A DNA stretch of 64,000 nucleotides, taken from NCBI RefSeq assembly GCF_963676685.1, contig NC_092344.1, forward strand, positions 101,710,749-101,774,748. Direction: 5' to 3'. Positions 1-13,700 of the stretch are shown here, piece after piece. The notes under the pieces are model-generated. The model was given only the letters and a program-made list of their open reading frames with translations, searched no databases and was not told where the DNA came from. The position numbers and the translations under genes are program-made. How positions within the stretch are numbered: position 1 is the stretch's first letter; each line of letters begins with the position of its first letter. The DNA comes from Mytilus edulis. Its lineage: Eukaryota > Mollusca > Bivalvia > Mytilida > Mytilidae.

Positions 1-884
1 TGGTTATTATATTGAATATTTTTATAGATAGAGATAAAATGTAAACAGCAATAATGTTCATCAAAGTAAGATTTACAAATAAGTCAACATGACCGAAATG
101 GTCAGTTGACCCCTTAAGGAGTTATTGCCCTTTATAGTCAATTTTTAACCATTTTTCGTAAATCTTAGTTATCTTTTACAAAAATCTTCTCCTCTGAAAC
201 TACTGGGCCAAATTAATTCAAACTTGGCCACAATCATCTTTGAGGTACCTTGTTTGAAAAATGTGTCCGATGACCTGGCCATCCAACCAAGATGGCCACC
301 ACGGCTAAAAATAGAACAGGGGTAAAATGTAGTTTTTTGCTTATAACTCTGAAACCCAAATCATTTAGAGGAAATCTGACAAGGAGTTAAATTGTTAATC
401 AAGTCAATATATATCTGCCCTGAAATATTCAAATGAATTGGACAGCCGGTTGTTGGGTTGCTGCCCTCCAATTGGTAATTTTTAAAGAAATTTTGCTGTT
501 TTTGGTTATTATCTTGAATACTATTATAGATAGCGATAAACTGTAAACAGCGATAATGTTCATCAAAGTAAGATCTACAAATAAGTCCACATGACCTAAA
601 TGGTCAATTGACCCCTTAAGGAGTTATTGCCCTTTATAGTCAATTTTTAACAATTTTCATTAATTTGGTAAATTTATGTAAATTTTTACCAAATATTTTT
701 CTCTGTTACTAATGGGCAAAGTTCATTATAGATATAATTGTAAGAAGCAAGAATGTTCAGTAAAGTAAGAACTTCAAACACATCACCATCACCAAAATAC
801 AATTTTGTCATGAATCCATTTGTGTACTTTGTTTAATATGCACATAGACCAAGGTGAGCGACACAGGCTCTTTAGAGCCTCTAG
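1..884 (+). repeat. 3' part of a Helitron-like dispersed repeat
   Basis: This is the same family as the longer copy at 57330-58524: both carry stretches such as CTGGGCCAAATTAAT and TAAGTCAACATGACC and share the ending GGTGAGCGACACAGGCTCT. The 3' end has a perfect 7-bp hairpin (AGGCTCT, TT, AGAGCCT at 865-880) followed directly by CTAG at 881-884 and then T. A subterminal hairpin followed by CTRR is the usual 3' signature of Helitrons; assigning this family to Helitrons is inference. The left part lies outside the window. Internal blocks near 1-470 and 490-720 resemble each other, so the unit contains an internal duplication. No coding capacity is seen. Confidence 0.6.
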
Positions 885-1786
885 TTTTATAATTTATACA
901 CATTTTTGAAAGAAAATCATATTTGTATAAACATTGTTTCATTTGATCAAATGAAATAGAGCACCTGTAAATTATAAAACTTACAAAGTTAACATGTTGC
1001 ATAAGAAAACACTACATCAAATGAAAAGATTTTGAAAAAAACATTTTTTAAGATATAAGTGAGATAAAAGCAGATTTGATTAACTTAATTAAATCGCCAC
1101 TTAAGAGTCTGTACTGCATGCTTTACTAAAACATTTCAACATTTCAACAAGTCAGCAAAAAAAAACCACATTCTTAAAAGTATACATAAAAAGTGATAAT
1201 AATTTCTAGTTTCTAAATCAGGGCATAACATTATACATATTCAAGATATATAATAAAAAATAAGCACCTTAATAATAATGCAAAATGAAAAACTTCATTT
1301 TAATTCAGATCTACACCAAACAAAATATTTCTTCATTCTAAACACATTAATACTCAGTGACATGCAAATTTATAAAACAATCCACACAGTATTCCTAGGA
1401 TAACCTGAGTGTCCCTGCACTCACTGTCAAAACAAATATTGAAAAAAAATGTCTGAATATTTTTGAATTCAAAGATAGAATCTTGTCAAGCTAACAATAG
1501 AATAAAGGAAAATGGTCAATCATTCAAATTGCAATTCATGTCAAATTCATTTCATTTTTTTTTATCAGAGAGAACAAAGGTTTTATTTATATTTCAATCA
1601 TGAATAAATTAAATTTCAGGGTACACAGATGTATTTTATGCATTAAAAAACCTGCTTCCAATTAACCTTGTCAAAAAGAGTTTAAAACAATATCTCCTTA
1701 CCGCCCGAATTCATGACAGTGAGTGAAGATACCATATATATTTTATCGGTAGATCCAAATAAAAAGTGCACTTAACATTTTCAAGA

Positions 1787-4700
1787 TCAGAATGTTAGTG
1801 TCTCTGTATATGCCTCTGTGAGATAATTTTTGGGAACTAATCCAAATTTCCCATTCAGTTCACCAACCCACCATGAGCGGTCATCAAAATCTCTATTTAT
1901 AATGTAAATAATATCACCCTTTTTAAAAGACAATTCTTTTTCATTGTCCCCAGTACAGTCCCATTTCCCCATAAACATATTTTCAAAGTCATCCTCATTT
2001 CTGTAAGATTCTGGTTCCTCCTCCACAACTTTATTTGGTGGTGGAAGAGGGGGAAGTTCTTCTTTCTTCTTAGGTGGCTCCCTTATTGGTGGAAGTGGTC
2101 TGCTTTGGTATGGATCATCATCAGGAACTGGGGGTGGTGGAGGACGTGCCTGTCGTGGTGGAGGTACAGATGGCAAAGAGGGAGTTGAGGCATCTTCATA
2201 CATCTCCTCTTGTATTGGTACAGATGCTCCTTCATCATAAATATCATCTTGTATTGGTTCTGGTGGATAAGACTCCGGTTCTGCTTCATAAATATCTCCT
2301 TCTGTTCCATCATCGTAAAGTTCTTGTGTTTCCTGTGCTTCCTCTCCAACAGGCTCATATATATCACCTAAAAAAAATATATTTATAAAGGGTTAACTAA
2401 TTGAATGTGAAATACTTCATAAGAAAATGTTCTTGTGAAATTATTATTGATAGTGTCCTAGCTAAATCAGGACAAACGTTGATATCAATTTGCAGTGTTT
2501 GCAGAGGAGATCATTTTTTTACACAAGATTTCCAACTGTACATATGATGATGAACAGAACAGAATACCATCTGGAAGTTACACTCACGATTTACACATTT
2601 CAAAACCTCATATTAAATACTGGTTGAGTAATAGTTACTGCCAGAAATTAACAATGTATATTCTACATTCTTGAACATAATGTCTGTTGGGATGTTATTC
2701 TTTGGAATAATCCATTTGTAAGATTTTTTTAATTACGCATTTGACTACTTTTTAAATGTAATGTACATTATCTAGATTTGTGCACCAGAAACAGAGAATT
2801 TATACTATGCATATGATGATTTTAAATAATATAAAATTAAAAAAGTTTATCTATTTTCAGTGCATGGTTGAGATATTGATCAACTTTGTAATACAGTAGA
2901 GGAATTTTCTTTTCAGTGCAGCATCATCAAAATCGAAATAGTTGAAAGTAACTCGATAGACAGCAGTAAAACTTAAATGTAAATATTGTATTAAAAAAAG
3001 AATATTATCCAGTTACAGAATGGCTTACCATCATCTTCATTATCAACATCTGTGATTTTAGACGGAACAACAACACTGGCTTGTTTGACTGCAGTTTTCC
3101 ATTCTTCAACTTCACTTTTACTTGAAGCCATAAACTGGAATAAACATTTTTTTAAATATTTTGAACAAGAAAATATGAGAATTTTCACATCCCACTCATT
3201 TTTTTCTCTCTCACTAAAACAAATTGTACAATAGACAAAAATGGTATCAATTACCATGGCATATGTTGCGGGATTTGACAAAAAAAATTAAAAAAATTGA
3301 CTTCAAATATTAATAGAAATTTACGCAGCAAAACTACATAATTTTAAAAATGAGAATTCTGTGGACAGATTCTCAAGAAATCAATATTTCAAGAAAGTAA
3401 TGTCATGTCATCTGTTGTGCATTATAAGTGAAAAAATAAAAATAAGTAGTAGAATTGCCAATGAGACAACTCTCCACCAGTGACCAAATGATGCAAATGA
3501 TCTATTTCACATTTTTCAATTGTTGTTTCTCTAAAATCATGAAAACCACATGTATCATTTCTATCAATGATTATAGGTATCTTGACGATTTCCAAATGCA
3601 TACATATTTCTATAATTAGGTTAAGATATACTTACTTCATAGGTTCTGTTGGCAGGTCTAACAAGTTTAAAGCAAAGTTCCTTTTTCTTTTCTTCCTTCA
3701 CCATCTCTGGTGCTTCTTCAAAACTATAATCTGATAATCTGAAAGCCCCACTCATTTTCTTTGATGTTTTACCATCAAAGTAGAAAAATATATTGCCTTT
3801 AATAACACACCATCTTTTTTGCATTGTCTTCAGACCTGTAAAAATATGTATAAATAGCATGACAGTCAAAGCCTATATTTTAAAGTTGTAATTTATGGGG
3901 AATATCCATAGTGATTAAGGAAGATTCATTATTCAAACATATTGCGTAATAATAAACTTATCGCAATGGGGACATACTACTTTAAGATAAAGACTTTGAC
4001 TGTCATGCTTTAATATAAAAAGACAAACTACCCATCCATGGTCAGTGATCAAACATTTTATTTCCAACCATTTAAACTTTTGCAAACCTTTTATAAAAAT
4101 ATACATGCTTAGAATCCAAGCTACATACTAATACCTGTAGGTCTTTTCTTTTCCAAAAATCCAGCCTTTGTGAAATTAGTAAGGTCCATGGCCGGCACAT
4201 TTGGTATGTCTGCACTACCTGTAACACCAAACATTTAATTTGTATCATTTATTAACATTAATGATTTTTAATTTTTCAACTATCATAACTATAACATACT
4301 GATGAGACAAATCAGAAAGTATTCCGCATTACAGTATAAATCTTTCTTTGGTAAATTTGATACCGTGGATTCATTATTAACCCTGAATTATTAATTTACG
4401 TGGATTAAGTAGGTTAAGGTGAACCATGAACTTAAATGCTCAACTAAATCTTAAAAAAACCTTGAATTCAAAACCTTCCCCGAAAATTTGTACCCAAGAA
4501 ACAAATGAATCCACAATACATAAAACTAACAACTGTATCACGAGTATCATACTCAATAACGTTACAAATGTTTAAAAATAAACTTTTTTTCAGAGCAAAG
4601 TAACCTTTTTGGTGCAGAGGTAGTTTCTTAAGAAAGTACATTGTATTTAGATAAACAAAACAAACAATGCCAATTAGTGATTTACCTTTGTCTTTATTCC

Positions 4701-7700
4701 TTATACTTATTCTAGTATATAAAAACTCCATGTTAAAAAGGAAATTTCATTGTAACTACCACAATGTATTAAATCCTATATATCCTATATTAATGTAAAG
4801 TAATTTGCTTGACCAGGATGTCAGATGTTTAATGTTATACATACCAGGATTTACCTAGATAATTACTGATCAAAAGATGTCAGTTTAAAGAATACAATTT
4901 GCATAGACCTGAGTTGTTTCCTCACCAGGGGAAATATACATTCATGGTTAAATTGTATCATAATTCACTGTGGATTCATTTATTTTTGTGTGTATCAATC
5001 TATGTGGATATTTGATCTCATGGATTTACATAAGTCTGCATACAAGCATATAGAAAATGTGTACCTCTTTGAACATTTAAATCTGTAGTTCACAAAATCT
5101 TCAAAAATTGACATCCCAGGAATAAAAATGAAAGTACAGTTTGACATTATTTTAGAATTGTTGGATTATTGAAGGTAAAAAGCATTTGCATTAATCAGTA
5201 CTTGTAATGTAAGTTTATTTTTCAGTCAATAGCATATGTTTATATATGAACATTTTATAAAATGAAACTTTTATCTCTCTTTTGTTGAATTTATAAAAGT
5301 TACTTTAGTTCTTCCACTTTTAATTTTTATAACTGTTAGGTTAATGCCCTGCCATGCCTGTAAGTCCAGTTAACACACAGGTAATTCCAAACACATAAAT
5401 GCTTTACTCTTTTAATTGTAATGGTGAACACATATTTTCAAATTAATCAAAATATATTTGAAATGGCATCCAAAGCAGAAATGAACAATAAACACATGAA
5501 ACACATTTACAATGTCAAATTAAGTCCTGACATAAAATAGATGCATGCGCTTCTTTATGGGTGCCTTGTAGTATTAAGCAATGGTCTTGTGTATTTAGAA
5601 ACTGGTAACGATTAACAAAAATGTGTGATGAGAGGTTGAATAAAAAAGTTTTTTTATGGAGTAATTCCTACCGAAAGGGTAGAATAAAAAATGGGCAATT
5701 AAGAGTAAATTCCAAATTTATAAGTCTTGGTATGAACAGTTTATGTAATACTAATTATATTCTAAGTAAGAATGATATAAAAGGTATCGAAAATGTATTA
5801 TTTGAAAATTTTAAGCAGGAGTGGTTAATAAAACTGATTTCTAATGATACAAGTAAATTATGAACTTACAGAAAATTTAAATATGTATATAGTGTTGAGA
5901 ATTATTTGCTTAAAAATATGCCTGGTAAATACAGGAGTGCTATGTCTAAAATTCGGTGTGGTGTTGCACCTATTAGAATAGAAACAGGAAGATACCAGAA
6001 TTTCTGTTTAGAAAAAAGATTGTGTTTTAATTGTAATGATATTGAAAATGAAAAACATGTTTTATTGTAATGTCCAATATATGCAGATTTACGTGATAGC
6101 TTTTTTAATCATGCTAGTCACTTTGAGAATAGTTTTATTAGTATGCTTGATGGTGAAAAACTTATATTTATGTTTAATAATGATGATATGCAATTTTATA
6201 CTGCCAAAATCTACCATGATATATTATTAAAAATAAAAAAGTGTTTTATATATTTAATGATTGTAAATTACTTTTACATGTTTTATGTCAATATGTTTTA
6301 ATCAGCTTCTCATTACTCTTTTTTGAGTGTTTTATGTATAAGCTGAAATTAACCTTTTATATAGGTTGATGTAACACATAGGTTTAATACGTGTATATAT
6401 TTATATAAATTTTTATGTATATGTGTTTTAGTCAGTCTCTCGTTACTCTTTTTAGAGTGGCTTATGTTTACGCTGTTGTTTAATATATTTATATGTTTTA
6501 GATGTACGTACATAAGGTGAGACTTTAATAAAGTATTTGTCTTGTCTAAAATTCAAATTCAGATCAATCAGATACATGATCATTATCAACATGAACTTTT
6601 GAATTGTTTGCAATTAAGTTCATTTCATGAAAATTTAACTAATACATTAAATAAGTTTGAAATTACCCATTTTAGAGCCATGTCACTGAAGTTTTTATGT
6701 ATTCAATATACTCACTATCAGCATAAGGGTCTTCTGTTTCATCTGTATTAGAACTACCACCAGTTCTTGTTGATTCATCATCTTTTGGTACATCTGTAAT
6801 ACAAATTCATTAATTGCAAAAAGGTTGGAATACATATGTATTGAAACCCAAGATTTGATTATCTTCAACAGAGGAAAAGGAAAAATAGTTCAAATATTTT
6901 GATTGTGTTGATATCTTCCTTATGAACAATGATGTGTTATCATTAATTCTTTTACTATATATATGAAAATGAATACAGCTGCATATGTATGTTATACTTA
7001 CAATAATGAAATATAACACACTGTCTAATGCAAATGATGTGATATACATGCAGGGATCCAGTATTTTGGGTAAAAGCAATATATGAAGAGATATGGGTTC
7101 CTGCAGTAGCGGTCATTATTATGTATTATTTTTTTTAAAACAACATTTACATTTTAAATGTTCCTGATTGTATGCAACTCAAACTCTGTCCCTATGATAC
7201 ATGTTTGGAATGAACTTCAAAATTATTTGTATCTAATCAAAAGATAATTACTTACAATAAATCAAGACTTATATCTCCCCCATTATAAAATTACAATTAC
7301 ATTGTATCATGTGTCTTTGGAAAGTAAATTATTAATGCAATATTTTAAATTGAGTTATCTCCCTTTTGTCCATACAAAAAGTAAAAAAATCTTATTAACA
7401 AGTTGCTTTCTTAAAAAAAAGAATTGCAATTGTAAACCCAAATGCTTGTTTTTCATTATATATTAGATAATTGTTTAATAAAGATGTATTGTTTTATATT
7501 ACTTTTGTTGTATAAGAATTAGAAACTGACATTGATTGTTTACTGAATGTAATACCGGCGGCACACATCAATTTATAGCTCCGACGTACATCGGCCATGG
7601 TAAAAGATCATGCACGCTACCAATACACTAGTAATTTTGGATGGTTCAACCTGTCAATCATATCTGTATCGTGTGCACAACGAGCTAAAAGCGTGTATTG

Positions 7701-10700
7701 GGCGTGCGAAAAGTGTACTAAGCATTTATCAGGCATTCAGGTGACGTATGTTGGCGTATGTCTGGAGTTTGTCTAACGTAGATGGAATGTATTTTTTTAA
7801 TAAAAAGTAATTTAAACACAGAAAATAACTTTGAATTTGCATTTTAAATGAAAACAAAAACGGAAATATACTTTCATAATTAATTTTAACTTTATTTTCA
7901 ATAAACAATATTTTTTTGAAAAATCCTCATTTTTTACACCTATTCGAGGCACGTTTTTTAGATTATGTATACACGTCCTTGGTCTATCCTAGACGTAAAA
8001 TTTCAAGAAAGTGCAAGAAAGACTAGCTTCCTTTGAATTTCAGTTGAAAAAAATAGCCTGATTCCCTAGACTCATAATCTTAAATGACTTGAAATGATAG
8101 TAATACTTCTTTTATAGATTATAGTTAACAAAACACATTTCGAATATAAACTAAATCGTATTGCTTACATGAAAATCTTATCTCATATCTAAACACAGTT
8201 GGTTTCAACGTTTGACTCTAATTAAAATAACCACACATATATTGAAAGTAAATATTAGCAGCTTGTAATTGCGTGCAGGGAAGTATTCAAATGATAATTA
8301 AAAGTAGCTTGCGTCATAATAAATTATGCATCCTATGTAACATATCTCTAGATGGCAACTTTAAGATGCTAATGCTTATTCAACAGGTCAATTAATAAGC
8401 TATTGCACATTTATATGCAAGGTTGCCTTGGAAAGAACAGATGTATTCCAAATAACATCCGGTGTTGCGAAAGACTACGGACATCGTCCAATATATACTG
8501 TGTAAACCCTGAGGGGTTTACGCAATTAAAGATTGGAATATAATATATGAAATTGCTTCCAATGGGCATGCCAGGGTATAAAGAGACAGCATTTTGTCTG
8601 TGTACTCATAAACACAAGTAGCCTGAAATTCAGTGGTTGCCTTTGGTTCATTTCTGGCATGCAATTTGTTTTTCATAATTGGTTATGTTTGGGTTTATTT
8701 TCATTTGAATTGTTTTCCATTTTTCATGTCAGCGCCTTTCAAAGCCAACTATATGTTTTCTCATTGTTGAAGGCTGTACACTTGCCTATACTTGTTTTCA
8801 TCTACTTCTTTTGAACACATTTAAGAACTTTATCAATGAATCCTTTAAAAAAAATAAGATTTAACATACAAATGTTTCACCTTTAGAACATGCATTATAA
8901 AAATAAAACCAATATAAATATATTAATTAAAGTAAAATATACATGTATTAATTTAAGTAAAATTAAATGATCTGATGTAGTTTTCACCAACTGCTAGCCT
9001 AAAAAGTGAAATCCTCTGATTACTGACACTAGCTCTAACATCATAAATTCTGTAGATTCATTTCTTTTATTAAAATAAGATAAAAATCCATCAACATAAG
9101 TTAATCAAAATAGACTTCTATCCATAAATTTAAAATCGTGAACCTACAATACTGAAAAAAATGCATTTTAAGAATTAAAAAAAGCTATGACTTACAATAT
9201 TACGAAAGTTTTAAAGCAATGGTTACCAGAATTAAGAATTATTGAATATTTTTCATTAAACCAATTAAATACAGCATCTGCTTTTAAACACTCAAAATTC
9301 ATTAATTCTCCTTATTTTGTACCTATTTTATGATATTTTGTACTCCATAATTATGAATTAAATATTTGGCTTGATCCACCATGAATGAAAATGCAGGTTT
9401 ATCTTTTCATACTAGAAATATTAAAATGTAAAAAAAAAAAAATATGTTAAATAATAACATTACCAAGTACATATGTTTCAACTTTAGAGGAGACAAACAT
9501 TTTAATATACTCCTTTAAAAGTTATATACATTATTGATAAATAGTGTCTTAACACCTTTTTTGTATTTAGAACTGATTTTTTTTTTACATCCCTAAAAAC
9601 CAAAATGTTAATTTCCACACCTTTAAATTTAAGATCTTGCTGTTACAGCATGCAATTTGCTACTTTTTTCTTCACTGTAGTAGGTTAAATGTATGGAAAG
9701 ACACTTCAAATCAGTACTAAATTGATAAACAACCAATCCTCGTCATGCTTGTTAAACCTTCATATTCATGCTGATAACCAAAGGTGACCTTAAATAAACG
9801 TCAATTGATTTGAGACAACAAGATATTTGTACAATTTTGGCAGAAATTTCAATTATTTTAAAGAAACTAATGATTTACTGAAAACCAAAGAATTAATTGC
9901 CATCATACATCAGAACCATTCAAGGACAATACCTTAAAGAAGAAATGGTTGACTAAATTTTTTGTTAAGTCTGTAATCCTGTAACACAGATATTCTTAGG
10001 AAATCTGTCATTTACCAGTATTGCCTTTGCTGTATTTTACTACAACATAAGACTGTATGATGATACACCATCTCAAATGTAATACTAACCTTTGTTCAAA
10101 TTAGTAAAAATTGAGGAAATATATTACAAAACATTTTAAATAATTTCCTGAAACCAAAAGTAAAATTGAGAAACCAGATAAATCATGATACATGCAAAAT
10201 CTTACCAATCCATGAAATAATACGACTGTTCCTTCTCCATCGAGTTAATGTGCCAAACCAGTCTAAGGCACATAAGGCAATCAAATTAACACACTCATAT
10301 ATACACATGTAAAAGTTATAATGCCAAAAAGAGCAAAATAACATATACCTTTTAAAAAAATACTTATTGGAAATGTAATTTGATGGTCTGACTTATTCAA
10401 ATGCTTACTTCAACAATAATTGTATATATAGTATAAAAGAAAACTAACATTGTACTCCTTGTAAAAGAAAAAATTACATTGTAATTGTTATAAAAGAAAG
10501 ATTACATTGTAATTGTAAAAGAAAAATGACATTGTAAATGTTGTAATAAAAAAGTGACATTGTATATGTTGTGAAAGAAAAGTAACTTTGTAAATGTTAT
10601 GAAAGAAAATTTAAAGTAATTGTAGGATTAAATAGTGTCCCCCATAAAATTATGTCCCATGAACAAAATTTCACAGACATGATCTATGAAATTTGGTCCA

Positions 10701-13700
10701 GGACATAATTTTATTATAAAATATTGTCCACCTCTATGTAAAAGTGTCCCTTGGCAAGAGATTCTATTTTCATAGTAAAATCATGTCCATATTGCATAAA
10801 AGTCTTGTCTTATACCAAAAAATTTATTTAACAAAAAATAATAAGACTAAATTGACATTTGTATTTAAATAAGCAATAGGAATCTATGAATTGTTTTAAC
10901 ATCTTTGAATTATCCTTTTTAACAAAATCAAAAATGTCAGGAATAATATTCATAAATGCTTGATTGCAATTATGATTGAATATCAAGTTTTAATGTTTGC
11001 TCTTGTGTTGTTGTTTTTTGTCAACATTGATATAATACATTTCATTGTTTTTAATGTGAAACTGCTTTGCCTTCCTTTTAAATGATCTATCATTATTTTC
11101 AAATTCTGGAGGGTATTGACCATCACACACATAATTATACAGCTGTTTATATTCATCACTTTCCATTTTTGTTCACATCTGTGTTGTCTTTATTTAAATT
11201 TCAACTATTATTTTAAAACTAATTGATTAAAACATTTCAATGATTTCTAAATTATTTCCCTTCATTAGGGACAGAAAAAATGGCTACACTATGAAATATT
11301 GTCCTTTGTGACATATTTTTATATAACATCCATGAAATTATGTGCAAGTACTAGGGACAATTTTTCACTAAGGGAGACACTATTTTATGGTTTACAAATG
11401 TGATATTTTGTCCCTTGAACAAAATTTCACGGCTGAACTGTGAAATAATGTTCTAGAGGACTCAATTTCATGGGACACTTTTTTGGCTTACAAAATCACT
11501 AAAATATAATAATCAGTAACAGAATGTTCTTCTTTCTCTTTAAACTATATCAGCTTTATAACTGTAAATTCAGAAAACTGTAAGAATTCATTATTGCACA
11601 TTCTTGATGGACTGATATAATACAACATTTATTTTATGTGATTCCTAGAATCTAGACTAAATGAATGTTCAGTACAGAAAAAACAAAATGGAGCTTTTGT
11701 TACTTCCTGTAGTTATAAGTGTAGCAATAAACTAGTTGAATAGAATTGTAATCCTTTATTTTTAAAACTATCATCTTTAAATTCATATCTTTTGTTCAGC
11801 TCTACATTAAAACTGCTTCACAGCTTTGTGACATGTTAGACCCCGTTCACACTAGGACATTTTTATCGATTTAAACTAAATCGGTTCACTTTAGATCGAT
11901 TTAAGGGCCAATGTGAACGCTTTGAATCGATCTTCAATCCGTCTAAACTATATATATGTCTCTGTTTACAGACATTTAAAACAAACTGAAAACATTTGGT
12001 CTTCGCCATCGCATAGATTTGTGAAATCTGTGTCTTCTTTTCTTATGATGAGTTTTTTTCTTTTCAGGAACCGCAATACTTCGTCGTGTTGTAACTTCGT
12101 TACTACAGATATTTTTTTCAAAATTAAAGAAAACAGCAATAACACCTGTACCAAAACGTTACCTTAAATTCTGATTCAGGAAAACAATAACTTTATCCAA
12201 TTTTTTTTTCAAGTGTGTGTGTCAGAGTATTAATAGATGAATTTAATAAATCAGTTCTATTTATACACAATGTTTACAGTTTTACGGGTAAAAAGGTTAG
12301 ATCGATTGCGTTTTTAATTGTAGTGTGAACGCAGTGGATCGGTTTAGACCGATAGAGATCGTTATGATTAAAGATAATGTGAACACTAACTGGTTTTATT
12401 TAGATCGATTCAAGTTAGATCGATTAAAATAAAATGCTAGTGTGAACGGGTCTATTTCTTATGTAAACTGACTAAGTGAACAATTCTGTAAAAATGGTAA
12501 CAACAATTACATTTTAAAATATGTGCAGTCCAGAGGGTTTACTGAATGATAACTTAACCTAAATATCATAAATATGGATACTATGATAAATAACTAACTG
12601 GAAAAAGTTCTAACAATAATTTGCTAACAAATGTATCATAGAGAGAGAACTAAGTAATTTGATATTAAATAATAAGGCTTCTAGGCAAATTTCTGTTACT
12701 TTCTCTTAATTATTTCAGAGAAAAAGCCATATAAAATTAAAAAGACAAATTGACAAATGAACAAAGAAATATTTCATTTTAAAGGTCCTTTATATCATGT
12801 ATATAGAACCTAACATCCTTGAGGAAGGAGAACAAATACTCCAAATTCTGTAACTTTAAAATTTTGTTTTCCCAGCAGGTAGAAAGTATGATGATGGTGT
12901 ACATTAATATGATGGAAGGAAATGGTGTACTTGACAAATTTACTGAAAATTCATGGGTAAGATTTAAGGGCACTTAAATGCCTATTCAACATCTCCTTGT
13001 AATTTTCTTTAACCATAGGATACTTTTGCTACAAGTTTTGTAATATTCCACATAACTTCTTCCTAAATATTTTTAAATCAAATCTTATACTATTTTCTGA
13101 TTACTTAATCTTCATATAAAACTTGTTTCTAAATTAACATGTGTAAAGTAATATGAACAGCAGTATAAACTAAAATAAAACTTTAACACATTATTTATAT
13201 CCTTGTACAAATCTCAACTGACAATGACTGACATCAGTTTAAAAACAGCTTTAAAAGCCTGATGGGTAAAAAGCAGTATCTCACTATAATCTTGTTTTCT
13301 TTTAGCTGCCTGCATAGTGCAAAGGAGTTATAGCTAGAATCAAATTGTACTCTACCAAGCCAAGAAATAAAGGATGAATTCATTGTACCATTTTTTATTT
13401 TTCGTTGCTGTCTTCTCCCTAATTGTTAAATGCAACAATATTTCTAATATATAATATATATATATACAATGTATGCTTGAGTTACATGCTAAAACATGCA
13501 GTATTTACTGGTAATACAAAGTATCTATGATGATAACATTATTTAATGTGAACATGAGCTATTAACTACATATACTATTATGTCTCATACTGCAATAAAC
13601 AGGTATATATATCAAGTAATGTAAATTCTTTTATCATTTATCATAACTGATTAATATCCTACACTCAATAAAAAAAATTTAGAAAAACTTCAGGCGTTAA

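Noticed and set aside
2074-2388. 104-codon plus-strand ORF opposite the SKAP last exon
   Set aside because: It is the antisense reading of the proline-rich, repetitive coding exon.
7550-7790. GC-richer island in a SKAP intron, considered as a gene or promoter
   Set aside because: There is no ORF, repeat partner or core promoter motif; it may be an unrecognised repeat.
11913-12167. 84-codon ORF inside the TA-flanked MITE
   Set aside because: No domain is visible and the MITE arms alone create open frames; at most it is a transposase remnant.
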